Origin: Azophilus sp965199705
GTDB taxonomy: Bacteria > Pseudomonadota > Gammaproteobacteria > Pseudomonadales > Azotimanducaceae
Reading direction: 5' to 3'
DNA: 64,000 bases
Assembly: GCA_965199705.1 (NCBI GenBank)
Contig: OZ241359.1
Span: 2,542,001 to 2,606,000, forward strand
Shown here: piece after piece, positions 33,232 through 41,662 of the stretch
Layout of the letters: every line of letters starts with the position of its first letter
Position numbering within the stretch: position 1 is the first letter of the stretch
Made by a program: the position numbers and the translations under genes
Notes under the pieces: model-generated
The model's database searches: none
What the model was told of the DNA's origin: nothing
What the model saw: the letters and a program-made list of their open reading frames with translations, nothing else

Positions 33232-33980
33232 CAGGCCATGTCCGAGAAGGGGCGCAGGTCCAGCTCATGCGTCCACACCGACCGATGCTGCTCGGCGATG
33301 TGCAGGTAGGTGTCCGCAATCTTTTCGGGCAGCAACAGGCCATCCTCTGCGCCCACGGTGTCCCGCAGGGCCTGAAAGCGCTCCGCTCCGAGTAATTTGC
33401 CCAGGGTATCGGGGGCGTCCACGGAGCCGTCAATGACAATGTGCGCCACATGGATGCCGTGCGGCGCAAACTGGGCGTTCAGCGACTGGCACAACATGCG
33501 TCGCCCGCCCATCGCCGCCGCATGCGAGTGCTGGCCGGCGTTGCCGCGCATGGCCGCAGTCGCCGAGGTCACCAGCAGCGCGCCGCCCGCGCGCGCCTGC
33601 ATCAACGGACACACGGCCTTGGCGGTGCGAAACAGGCCGAATGTAGCCATGCGCCAGCCCAACTCGAACGCCTTGTGGCTGGTGTCTTGCAGCGGTCGGT
33701 TACCAATCTGCGCGCCCAGGTTATAGACCACCACCTCGATTGGCCCGATGTCGGATTCGACTGCGGCAATTCGATCTTCAATGGCGTTGTCTTCAACCGC
33801 ATTCAGCAGGAATCCGGACGCCTGCCCGCCGTCTGAACGAATCGCCGCCACCAGGCCATCAAGACCGGCTGCATCGCTGCGCCGACAAAGCACCGCATGA
33901 TAGCCGGCGCGGGCAAAGCGCTTCCCGACCGTGCCGCCAATGCCGGCGCCGGCGCCAATCACAAGACATACCCCTCGCAC
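33219..33980 (-). CDS. SDR-fold protein lacking the catalytic Tyr-Lys
   Basis: A 253-residue short-chain dehydrogenase fold. The dinucleotide motif VIGAGAGIGGTVGKRFARAG and the VVYNLGAQ segment (in place of NNAG) are present, and the SATAAM serine stands at the usual place. The catalytic YxxxK is replaced by HAAAM, so normal oxidoreductase chemistry is unlikely; a binding or regulatory role is possible. The GTG at 33980 follows GGAGG by 6 bases and fixes the start. Overlaps the next gene downstream by 13 bp. Confidence 0.85.
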   Translation of the reverse strand: MRGVCLVIGAGAGIGGTVGKRFARAGYHAVLCRRSDAAGLDGLVAAIRSDGGQASGFLLNAVEDNAIEDRIAAVESDIGPIEVVVYNLGAQIGNRPLQDTSHKAFELGWRMATFGLFRTAKAVCPLMQARAGGALLVTSATAAMRGNAGQHSHAAAMGGRRMLCQSLNAQFAPHGIHVAHIVIDGSVDAPDTLGKLLGAERFQALRDTVGAEDGLLLPEKIADTYLHIAEQHRSVWTHELDLRPFSDMAWWNH

Positions 33981-34158
33981 ACCCAGCCTCCGCAAGGACC
34001 TCTGGCTACCCCAACATAGCCGAAAGGCGCTCGAATCGCCATGTGAAGGACAGGAGGGCGGCGCTCGCCGCACCGCACAGGGTCGGCAGCCCATCGAGCT
34101 TGATTTGGCTGGCAGTCCCCGGTTCTGAAGCCGTTCAATTGGCGCGGCTGCGGAGGCG

Positions 34159-34776
34159 TCACGTCTCTGCGCCCTGGATCAACCGCACGATTACCGCCCG
34201 AAGCTGCGCCAGCCCGAGGCCGGTTCGGGCAGAAAAGAGTTGCGCGCTCACCGCGGGATTAGCGCCCATATCTGCCCGACACCGGGCCAGCGCCTGCTTC
34301 TGGGCGCCGAAGCCGAGCTTGTCCGCCTTGTTGAGCAGGATGTGCAGTGGCATCTGCGACGTCTCGGCCCAGCGAATCAGGGCGTCATCCTGTGATTTGC
34401 CCGGATGCCGGATGTCGGTGACCAGTATCAATCCGACGAGACAAGCGCGGCGCCGGAGATAGGCGTCTGCGGCTTGCCTCCAGATGGCCTGATCCCGGCC
34501 CCCTGCCCTGGCGTAGCCATAGCCGGGCAGATCGACCAGTCGGGCGCCGTCGTGCGCGCCGGTCAGGCGGAAGAAGTTGATCTCTCGCGTGCGGCCCGGC
34601 GTCCGGCTGGTTCTCGCCAGGCCCTTGTGCCCGGTCAGCCGGTTCAGGACGCTGGACTTGCCGACATTGGAACGCCCGGCGAAGGCGACTTCTGCGCCGG
34701 TGATTTCAGGGCACTGGGCGAGGCTCGGCGCGCTTGCCAGAAAGCTCGCCCGCAGCGGCGTGTCGTTTGAGTCCAT
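34159..34776 (-). CDS. engB: Ribosome-biogenesis GTPase EngB/YihA
   Basis: A 205-residue essential GTPase for assembly of the large ribosomal subunit. G1 AGRSNVGKSS, G3 LVDLPGYGYA and G4 LNKADKL are clear, together with the basic SRTPGRTREINFF. It diverges from the cytochrome c4 gene across 53 bp, a classic gammaproteobacterial arrangement. Confidence 0.97.
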   Translation of the reverse strand: MDSNDTPLRASFLASAPSLAQCPEITGAEVAFAGRSNVGKSSVLNRLTGHKGLARTSRTPGRTREINFFRLTGAHDGARLVDLPGYGYARAGGRDQAIWRQAADAYLRRRACLVGLILVTDIRHPGKSQDDALIRWAETSQMPLHILLNKADKLGFGAQKQALARCRADMGANPAVSAQLFSARTGLGLAQLRAVIVRLIQGAET

Positions 34777-34781
34777 TCGGT

Positions 34782-34787
34782 TATAAT
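34782..34787 (+). promoter_or_regulatory. Probable -10 box of the cytochrome c4-dsbA operon
   Basis: Consensus TATAAT, 43 bp before the cytochrome ATG in the short divergent gap. No good -35 box at the right distance is seen. Confidence 0.4.
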
Positions 34788-34829
34788 TCGCGCCCCGCTC
34801 CGTTTACGCAAGGCTTGGGGTCAGCATTC

Positions 34830-35465
34830 ATGCAAACTCGGATCTGGTTGGCCATGCTCTGCCTTGTTGCCGGAGGCGCTGTGCATGCAGCGGGCAATCC
34901 CGCAGCCGGCAAGGCGGCTTCCATGGTTTGCGCAAGCTGCCACGGCATGGACGGCGCTTCGGCGATTGATCCAACCTACCCCAACCTCGCCGGCCAGAGC
35001 GAATCCTATCTGTTACGCCAGCTTGAGGCGATTCAGAGCGATGCCCGCCCGATTCTGCTGATGACCGGGCAGTTGACCGGCAAGTCCCCGGCCGATCTGG
35101 CGGATCTGGCCGCCTACTATGCATCCCTGCCCAGCAAGCTGGGCACGGCCCTGGGTGACGATGCTGCCATCGCCACAGCCGAGCAACTCTATCGAGGCGG
35201 GTCCATGGCGCGCAATGTGCCCGCCTGTATTGCCTGCCACGCACCCGGTGGCGGCGGCAACAGCCTGGCCGGCTTCCCGGCGATTTCCGGGCAACCCGCG
35301 GCCTATCTGGCGGCACAGTTGACGGCCTATCGCGAAGGCTTGCGCACCACCGATGAGATACACGGGCGCATGATGCGAGACGCAGCCCGCAATCTGACGG
35401 ACGGTGACATCCGCGCCCTGGCGGACTACATCCAGGGCCTCGGGCCGGCGAACATGTCCCCATGA
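34830..35465 (+). CDS. Dihaem cytochrome c4
   Basis: A 211-residue exported dihaem cytochrome c4. The signal peptide is MQTRIWLAMLCLVAGGAVHA; the two haem sites are CASCH and CIACH, each followed by its own class I domain with a distal Met. Cytochrome c4 carries electrons from the bc1 complex to terminal oxidases, fitting the oxidase-assembly genes at 59.8-62.4 kb. Its stop overlaps the dsbA start (ATGA). Confidence 0.93.
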   Translation: MQTRIWLAMLCLVAGGAVHAAGNPAAGKAASMVCASCHGMDGASAIDPTYPNLAGQSESYLLRQLEAIQSDARPILLMTGQLTGKSPADLADLAAYYASLPSKLGTALGDDAAIATAEQLYRGGSMARNVPACIACHAPGGGGNSLAGFPAISGQPAAYLAAQLTAYREGLRTTDEIHGRMMRDAARNLTDGDIRALADYIQGLGPANMSP

Positions 35466-36130
35466 GCAGCGGGCTGACTCGTCGCAGCACATTGCGTGGC
35501 GCTGGCCTGGCGCTGCTGTTGCTGGCCTCGGCTGGCGTTCAGGCCGCCGAAAACGCTTTCGAGGAAGGCGTTCATTACGAGCGTCTTGCAGCGCCGGTGG
35601 AAACGGCGGACCCAACGCGCATCGAAGTGGTGGAGATGTTCAGCTATGCCTGCGTCCACTGCTATACCTTCGAGCTGCCCCTGGGCGCCTGGCAGGCCAA
35701 GCTGCCGGAGGATGTCGCCTTCCGCCGCATTCCGGCGATCTTCAATCCGATGTGGCAAGAGTTGGCGAAGCTCTATTACACGGCAGAAGCGCTTGGGGTG
35801 ACGGATCAGGTCCATACTGGCGTCTTCAAGGCGATGCACGAGCGCGGCGTCAATCTGACGGAGACGGACCTGGCGGCTGATTTCTTCAAGCGCGAGGCCG
35901 CCGTCAGCGCAGCGGATTTCACCCGTGCAGCAGAATCCTTCTCTGTTGGAACCGAATTGAAACGCGCTATGGCCGCACAGCGCGCCTACGGGATCACGAG
36001 CACGCCAAGCCTTGTCGTCAACGGCAAGTACCGCATCAACTCCGGCCAGGTGGGCGGGCACACGGCCGTGCTGGCTGTGGCCGACTATCTGATCGCCCAG
36101 GAACGCCTCGGCGGTGGGGCCGATCCCTAG
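35462..36130 (+). CDS. dsbA: Periplasmic thiol:disulfide oxidoreductase DsbA
   Basis: A 222-residue DsbA that introduces disulfide bonds into exported proteins. After the signal peptide (LRGAGLALLLLASAGVQAAE) comes the thioredoxin fold with active site C64-V-H-C67 in FSYACVHCYTF and the cis-Pro in GITSTPSLVVNGKY. Co-transcribed with cytochrome c4; the ATG overlaps its stop. DsbA also keeps apo-cytochrome c thiols in play, which explains the pairing. Confidence 0.96.
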   Translation: MSSGLTRRSTLRGAGLALLLLASAGVQAAENAFEEGVHYERLAAPVETADPTRIEVVEMFSYACVHCYTFELPLGAWQAKLPEDVAFRRIPAIFNPMWQELAKLYYTAEALGVTDQVHTGVFKAMHERGVNLTETDLAADFFKREAAVSAADFTRAAESFSVGTELKRAMAAQRAYGITSTPSLVVNGKYRINSGQVGGHTAVLAVADYLIAQERLGGGADP

Positions 36131-36171
36131 GAGCCTGCGCCGCAGGTTGTGAACCTGGGAGCCGGCGAGAG

Positions 36172-36996
36172 ATGAGCGCCAGCGCCGCAGCGCCGGGTTC
36201 GGCCCGTTTTCGTCAGGCCGCGTTGCCCGCGCCAGTGGCGGCCGGGCGGGGCCCGGACCGGCTCAGATTGCTCAGCTTCAACATTCAGGCCGGAATCGGC
36301 GCCAACCGGTTCCGCGATTACGTCACCGATGGCTGGAAGCATGTGCTGCCGCATCCAGCCGCACGACAGAATCTTGCACGGATCGCAGACGTCATCAAGG
36401 GCTACGATCTGGTTGCCTTGCAGGAGGTGGACTGCGGCAGCCTGCGCAGCGGTTTCGTCAATCAGGTGCAATATCTGGCAGAGCGGGCTCGCTTCCCGTA
36501 TTGGTATGTGCAGCGCAACCGTGACCTTGGCCCCATCGCACAGCACGGCAACGGCCTGCTCAGCCGCCTGCTGCCGAGCAGCCTGGAAGATCACAAGTTG
36601 CCGGGGCGCATACCGGGGCGCGGCGCAATCGTGGTTCGGATTCCCTGCGCCAGGCGCCAGATCCTGCTGGTGATGCTGCACCTGTCGCTGCTTGCCAGGG
36701 CTCAGTTTCAGCAGCTCGACTATGTGCGCCAGCTGATCCGCCATGAAGATCGGGTCGTGCTCATGGGCGACATGAACAGCCATCTCGGGCGTCTGCTGCG
36801 CCGCTCTCCACTCAAGCACACAGTGTTGCGCCCGGCAACAAAAGAGGTCGTCCCGACCTGGCCCGCATGGCGCCCGGCTGTGGTGCTCGACCACGTGCTG
36901 GTATCACCGGGTATTCGGGTTGAAGCCCAGTCCGTACTCGATTGCCGCCTCTCCGACCACAGGCCGGTTGCTGTCACGCTGCGGCCCGTGCCCTGA
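36172..36996 (+). CDS. Endonuclease/exonuclease/phosphatase family protein
   Basis: A 274-residue EEP-fold hydrolase with the full set of metal and catalytic motifs: LLSFNIQAG, ALQEVD, LMGDMNSH and LSDHRPVAV. In gammaproteobacteria it regularly follows dsbA. No signal peptide is obvious; residues 1-28 are Ala/Pro-rich. Substrate (nucleic acid or phospholipid) is unknown. The 41-bp gap from dsbA holds a GCCTGCGCCGCAGG palindrome. Confidence 0.9.
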   Translation: MSASAAAPGSARFRQAALPAPVAAGRGPDRLRLLSFNIQAGIGANRFRDYVTDGWKHVLPHPAARQNLARIADVIKGYDLVALQEVDCGSLRSGFVNQVQYLAERARFPYWYVQRNRDLGPIAQHGNGLLSRLLPSSLEDHKLPGRIPGRGAIVVRIPCARRQILLVMLHLSLLARAQFQQLDYVRQLIRHEDRVVLMGDMNSHLGRLLRRSPLKHTVLRPATKEVVPTWPAWRPAVVLDHVLVSPGIRVEAQSVLDCRLSDHRPVAVTLRPVP

Positions 36997-37018
36997 TTGA
37001 GCAACAGGCATCCAGCGC

Positions 37019-39715
37019 ATGGCGGCCAGCACATCGAAACAGAGGCAGCAGGACGACAGCGCCTGGGAAGCAGAGCAGCAGGAGTGGCTGGACGCACTGG
37101 CCAATGTCCTCAAGCACCGGGGTGAAGCCGAATGCCAGGCGCTGATGATGAGCTTGCAGCGCTATCTCGGGCGCCAGGGCGTCCCCCTGACCGAGGCCAC
37201 GCTCAACACCGCCTACAAGAACACCATTGAGCTGAAGGACGAGCCTCGTTATCCAGGCGATATCGAGGTGGAAACCCGGCTCGCCAACATCATTCGCTGG
37301 AATGCGGTGGCGATGGTGTTGCAGGCGTTCGACAGCGGCTCGGGAGTGGGCGGCCACATCGCAACCTATCTCTCCGCCTGCACCATGATGGAAGTGGGTC
37401 TCAACCACATCTTCCACGCCGGGAAGTTCACCGGAGAGGGTGACGAAGTGCACTTTCAGGCCCACACTTCGCCCGGCATCTATGCCCGCGCCTGGCTGGA
37501 AGGCCGCTTGAGCGATGCCCAGATCAGCAATTTCCGGCGTGAACTCGGAAGCGGCGGCGGACTGCCTTCATACCCACACCCGCGCCGTCTGCCCTGGTTC
37601 TGGACCATGCCCTGCGCCAGCATGGGGCTTTCGACGCCCTGCGCCATCTACCGGGCCAGGTTTGCCAAGTATCTCGAAAGCCGCGGCCTGAAACGGCCAG
37701 GCCGGGGCAAGATCTGGGCATTTGTCGGCGACGGCGAAACCGATGAACCGGAAGTGCTTGGCACGATCAACATCGCCAGCCGGGAAGAACTGGACAATCT
37801 GGTGCTGGTGGTGAACTGCAACCTTCAGCGTCTGGACGGCCCGGTTCGCGGCAACGGCAAGATCATCCAGGAACTGGAGCGCGCCTTCCGTGGCGCAGAC
37901 TGGCACGTGATCAAGGTCGTCTGGGGCAGCGGCTGGGACCCCATTCTGGCCCGGGACAACAAGGGCGTTCTCCAGGCGCGCATGGAGCAGGCGCTCGACG
38001 GCGACTATCAGATGTACACCGTCTCATCCGGCGATGCAGTGCGCGAACACTGGGTGGAGCACACGCCCGAACTGCGCGAGTTGATGAAGACACTCAGTGA
38101 CGAAGAGGTGCGCTCCATCAAGCGTGGCGGCCAGGACCATCGCAAGATTCATGCCGCCTTTCGGCAGGCCGCCGAGCTGGTCGGCAAGCCCTGCGTGGTG
38201 CTGCTGAAGACGGTCAAGGGCGATGGACTGGGCCCAGGTGCGGAAGGCGCCAACACAGTGCATCAGAAGAAACACCTGAGCCCGGATGAGCGCCGCGACC
38301 TCGCCGCCCGGTTCGGCATCCCGTTGTCCGACGATGAAATCCTTGCCGCCAGCTTCTACCGCCCGCCCGAGGACGCGCCGGAAATGCGCTACCTGAAGGC
38401 CAGGCGCCAGGCGCTCGGTGGATTTCTGCCGCAGCGGCAAGTGCGCTGCCCGCAGTTGCAGGCGCCTGATCTCTCGGTATTCGAGCCGATGCTGGCTGGC
38501 TCGGAGCGGCAGGTCTCGACGACCATGTCGGTGGTGCGCATGTTGTCGCGGCTGCTGCGCGACAAGACGCTTGGCCGCTACATCGTGCCCATCGTGCCGG
38601 ACGAAGCCCGCACCTTCGGCATGGACGGCCTGTTCCCGCAAGCCGGCATCTACTCGCCGGAAGGCCAGCGTTACCGACCTGTGGACGCGGGCTCCCTCGC
38701 CCCCTACAAGGAATCGGAAGACGGTCAGATTCTCCAGGAAGGCATTTGCGAAACCGGCGCCATGGCCTCCTTTCTTGCCGCCGGCAGCGCCTACGCCAGC
38801 CACGGCCTGCCGATGATTCCGTTCTACATCTTCTACTCCATGTTCGGGTTTCAGCGGGTCGGCGACATGATCTGGGCGGCCGGGGACATGATGTGCAAGG
38901 GCTTCCTGCTCGGCGGCACATCCGGGCGCACCACGCTCAACGGCGAAGGCGTACAGCACCAGGACGGCCACTCGCAGTTGATCGCCAGCACGGTGCCGAA
39001 CCTGCGCAGTTACGACCCGGCCTTCGCATTCGAGATTGCCCTGATCGTGCGCGAGGGCATCCGGGTCATGTACGAGGCCCAGGAGGACGCCTTCTACTAC
39101 CTGACCGTTACCAATCAGGCCTGCGCCATGCCAGCCCTGGCGCGAAAACAGACGGGCGAACCGGAGCCGAGGGTCCTGGAAGGCGTTCTGAAGGGCATGT
39201 ATTGCTTGCAGCGCGAACCCGACGCCCCGGTCAACCTCATGGGCAGCGGCGCGATGATGGTGGAGGTGTTGCGGGCGCGGGATCTGCTCCGTGCCTGCAA
39301 CGTCGCCTGCAATATCTGGAGCGTCACCAGTTACAACGAACTTGCGCGCGAAGCGAGGCGCGTCGAACGCCAGCAACTCGTGACCCTGGGCAACGCACAG
39401 GCGCTGCCTTTCGTGCAGCAGGCCCTCGCCGGAGAAACCGGCGTCTTCGTGGCCGCTTCAGACTACATGAAAGCCCTTCCGGGGATGATTGCGCCCTGGA
39501 TTCCCGGCCCCTATACGGTGCTCGGCACGGACGGCTTCGGCCTCTCGGAGTCGCGCGACAAGCTGCGCAGTTACTTCGAGGTGTCCGGCGAGTGGATCGC
39601 ATTCGCCGCACTGGCCAGCCTGGCGAAACACGGTCTTGGCTCAGCCGACGCAGCTCGCCGTTTTGCAGTGCAGCAGGGCGTGGACCTGGAACAGACCGAC
39701 CCGGCCCGGGCCTGA
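37019..39715 (+). CDS. aceE: Pyruvate dehydrogenase E1 component, homodimeric type
   Basis: An 898-residue E1 that decarboxylates pyruvate and acetylates the lipoyl groups of E2. The ThDP motif GDGETDEPE ... NCNLQRLDGPVRG, the substrate loop HFQAHTSPGIYARAWLEGRL and the C-terminal ALPGMIAPWIPGPYTVLGTDGF region (read in parts) match AceE throughout its length (E. coli 887). Unusually, aceF and lpd do not follow. Starts 22 bp after the EEP gene with a weak ribosome site. Confidence 0.95.
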   Translation: MAASTSKQRQQDDSAWEAEQQEWLDALANVLKHRGEAECQALMMSLQRYLGRQGVPLTEATLNTAYKNTIELKDEPRYPGDIEVETRLANIIRWNAVAMVLQAFDSGSGVGGHIATYLSACTMMEVGLNHIFHAGKFTGEGDEVHFQAHTSPGIYARAWLEGRLSDAQISNFRRELGSGGGLPSYPHPRRLPWFWTMPCASMGLSTPCAIYRARFAKYLESRGLKRPGRGKIWAFVGDGETDEPEVLGTINIASREELDNLVLVVNCNLQRLDGPVRGNGKIIQELERAFRGADWHVIKVVWGSGWDPILARDNKGVLQARMEQALDGDYQMYTVSSGDAVREHWVEHTPELRELMKTLSDEEVRSIKRGGQDHRKIHAAFRQAAELVGKPCVVLLKTVKGDGLGPGAEGANTVHQKKHLSPDERRDLAARFGIPLSDDEILAASFYRPPEDAPEMRYLKARRQALGGFLPQRQVRCPQLQAPDLSVFEPMLAGSERQVSTTMSVVRMLSRLLRDKTLGRYIVPIVPDEARTFGMDGLFPQAGIYSPEGQRYRPVDAGSLAPYKESEDGQILQEGICETGAMASFLAAGSAYASHGLPMIPFYIFYSMFGFQRVGDMIWAAGDMMCKGFLLGGTSGRTTLNGEGVQHQDGHSQLIASTVPNLRSYDPAFAFEIALIVREGIRVMYEAQEDAFYYLTVTNQACAMPALARKQTGEPEPRVLEGVLKGMYCLQREPDAPVNLMGSGAMMVEVLRARDLLRACNVACNIWSVTSYNELAREARRVERQQLVTLGNAQALPFVQQALAGETGVFVAASDYMKALPGMIAPWIPGPYTVLGTDGFGLSESRDKLRSYFEVSGEWIAFAALASLAKHGLGSADAARRFAVQQGVDLEQTDPARA

Positions 39716-39786
39716 CCCGGATATTGCGCCACGGGCCGCCCTGTCGTGCTATCTTGGCGTCCAGACTTCAAGGGGGATAATCGATC

Positions 39787-39990
39787 GTGAGCACGCCAAC
39801 CACCCAGTTGCCAATTGAGTTCAAGGGCAAGCGCTACTCTGGCGTCTATTCGGTCTCCGGGGGTTTGCTGATTGCCCGAATACCGGGCGTCGGCTCCAGG
39901 AGCGGTGAGGTGGGCGAAGACGAATCCGGGGCTGCGCAGAGCCTGCTGATGGCCATTTTGGAGCAGGCAGAACGTGAGGGCCTGATCTGA
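39787..39990 (+). CDS. Small conserved-looking protein, unknown
   Basis: A 67-residue protein beginning with GTG at 39787 behind AGGGGG. Composition is normal for a real protein: IEFKGKRYSGVYSVSGGLL (a strand-rich half with alternating residues) followed by a C-terminal amphipathic helix (SLLMAILEQAEREGLI). No family recognised. Located alone between aceE and the saccharopine-dehydrogenase-like gene. Confidence 0.6.
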   Translation: MSTPTTQLPIEFKGKRYSGVYSVSGGLLIARIPGVGSRSGEVGEDESGAAQSLLMAILEQAEREGLI

Positions 39991-40133
39991 ATCGACTGGC
40001 GTGAATAGCTCGTTTGTTCATCCACTTGGCAAGCTGATATGATGCTGCCATGTTTATTCAGGCTGACAGTTCGCTTGATGGCGGTTGGCCCTCCTTGTTA
40101 CCACCCAAACATTCTGACGGAATATGAAGAATC

Positions 40134-41603
40134 ATGGCAAAAGCGGCAACCAGATCGGCGCGCGCCGCCGACGACGATAAACTTGACCTTGTACTCTGGG
40201 GATCGACTGGATTTACCGGTCGGCTGACCGCCAAACACCTCGCACAAACCTATGGGCTGAACGGCAAGCAGCTCCGCTGGACTATCGCCGGGCGAGACGC
40301 GGAGAAACTCGAAGCCTTGCGGCAGGAACTGGGCGCCACGGGCAACCAGCTGGTCCCCCTGATCGCCGACGCCAGCAGGATCGACTCGTTGCGCAAGATG
40401 GTTGCGGGCGCCAAGGTGGTATGCACCACGGTCGGCCCCTTCAACCGGCACGGCAGCAAGCTGGTGCGCGCCTGTGCAGAAGCTGGCGTGGACTATTGCG
40501 ACGTGACCGGCGAGGTCCTTTGGATGCGGCGCATGATGGACGCCTATGGCGACATGGCTGCAAAAAGCGGTGCACGCATCGTGCATGGCTGCGGCTTCGA
40601 CAGCATCCCTTCCGATCTCGGCGTTCTTTATGCACAGGAGGCCATGAAAGCCGCCCACGACGAATATGCAGAGGAGGTAAAGGGCGCCGCAGTCGCTTTC
40701 AAGGGCGGCTTCAGCGGCGGCACCCTGGCCTCCATGATGGATACCCTCGTCGAAGTCGGGCGAGACCCGGACTTGCGCCGCATTCTCGCCGACCCCTATG
40801 CCCTGAATCCATCGGACGCCAGCCCCGGCTTTGACGGGCCGGACGAAATGGCCGCCTGGTACGATGCCGACTTCAAGGCCTGGGCAGCGCCCTTCATCAT
40901 GGCGCCGGTCAACACTCGCGTTGTGCGCCGCAGTCATGCGTTGCGCGGCAATCCCTACGGCGTCGGCTTTCGCTACACCGAAGCCAGTCTCTTTCCCAAT
41001 CAGCCAGAGGCAGCGGCCATGGGCATGGCCGTCGGCGCCAGCCTGATGAGCGCCGGAGCGGAAGCCGCGCTGGCGGTGCGCCCGCTGCTCGGCGCCAGCC
41101 TGATGAGCGCCGGCGCTTTGGCCGGTCTCGCCTTGCGACCATTGCGCGATCTTGCCGGGCGCTACCTGCCGGAATCCGGCGCCGAGGCCGCCGCCGCCGT
41201 GCGCCCGCTGGTTGGCGCCAGCCTGATGAGCGTCGGCTCGCTCGCCGCCATTGCCGCCCGCCCGTTGCGGGAGCTGGCCGGGCGCTACCTGCCGAAGCCA
41301 GGCGAAGGGCCAACCGAACAACGCATGCTTGACGGCTACTTCAAGATGGCGTTTATGGCCAAGCATGCCAGCGACGAAAGCAAGACCATCACCGTTCACG
41401 TCACGGGTGATCGAGACCCAGGCTATGGCGCCACCTCGCGCATGTTGGGCGAAGCTGCCGCATGCCTCGCCACGGACGATCTCTCCGTTGGCGGTGGCTT
41501 CCATACGCCAGCTTCTGCCCTGGGGAACAACCTGATCGAACGGTTGCAGGAGAACGCTGGCATGGTCTTCGCTGTGGCCGAGGGCACAGACGAGGAAGAC
41601 TGA
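40134..41603 (+). CDS. Saccharopine dehydrogenase-like oxidoreductase with internal repeats
   Basis: A 489-residue member of the saccharopine-dehydrogenase-like family (trans-acting enoyl reductase type): DLVLWGSTGFTGRLTAKHL is the nucleotide-binding loop, GPFNRHGSKLVRACAEAGVDYCD and VHGCGFDSIPSDLG are diagnostic. Between about residues 300 and 388 a repeated unit interrupts the usual sequence: GASLMSAG/GASLMSVG three times and RPLRDLAGRYLP / RPLRELAGRYLP twice. The 19-bp DNA core of the first unit is identical at 41034, 41091 and 41214, spaced by whole codons. Members of the family take part in lipid or glycolipid reduction in actinobacteria; function here is open. Confidence 0.85.
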   Translation: MAKAATRSARAADDDKLDLVLWGSTGFTGRLTAKHLAQTYGLNGKQLRWTIAGRDAEKLEALRQELGATGNQLVPLIADASRIDSLRKMVAGAKVVCTTVGPFNRHGSKLVRACAEAGVDYCDVTGEVLWMRRMMDAYGDMAAKSGARIVHGCGFDSIPSDLGVLYAQEAMKAAHDEYAEEVKGAAVAFKGGFSGGTLASMMDTLVEVGRDPDLRRILADPYALNPSDASPGFDGPDEMAAWYDADFKAWAAPFIMAPVNTRVVRRSHALRGNPYGVGFRYTEASLFPNQPEAAAMGMAVGASLMSAGAEAALAVRPLLGASLMSAGALAGLALRPLRDLAGRYLPESGAEAAAAVRPLVGASLMSVGSLAAIAARPLRELAGRYLPKPGEGPTEQRMLDGYFKMAFMAKHASDESKTITVHVTGDRDPGYGATSRMLGEAAACLATDDLSVGGGFHTPASALGNNLIERLQENAGMVFAVAEGTDEED

Positions 41604-41662
41604 CAGGGCAACCGCTCCGGCTCAGCGCCCGCCTCTCGCCGCTGGCCGGCGGTGTATCTTCG

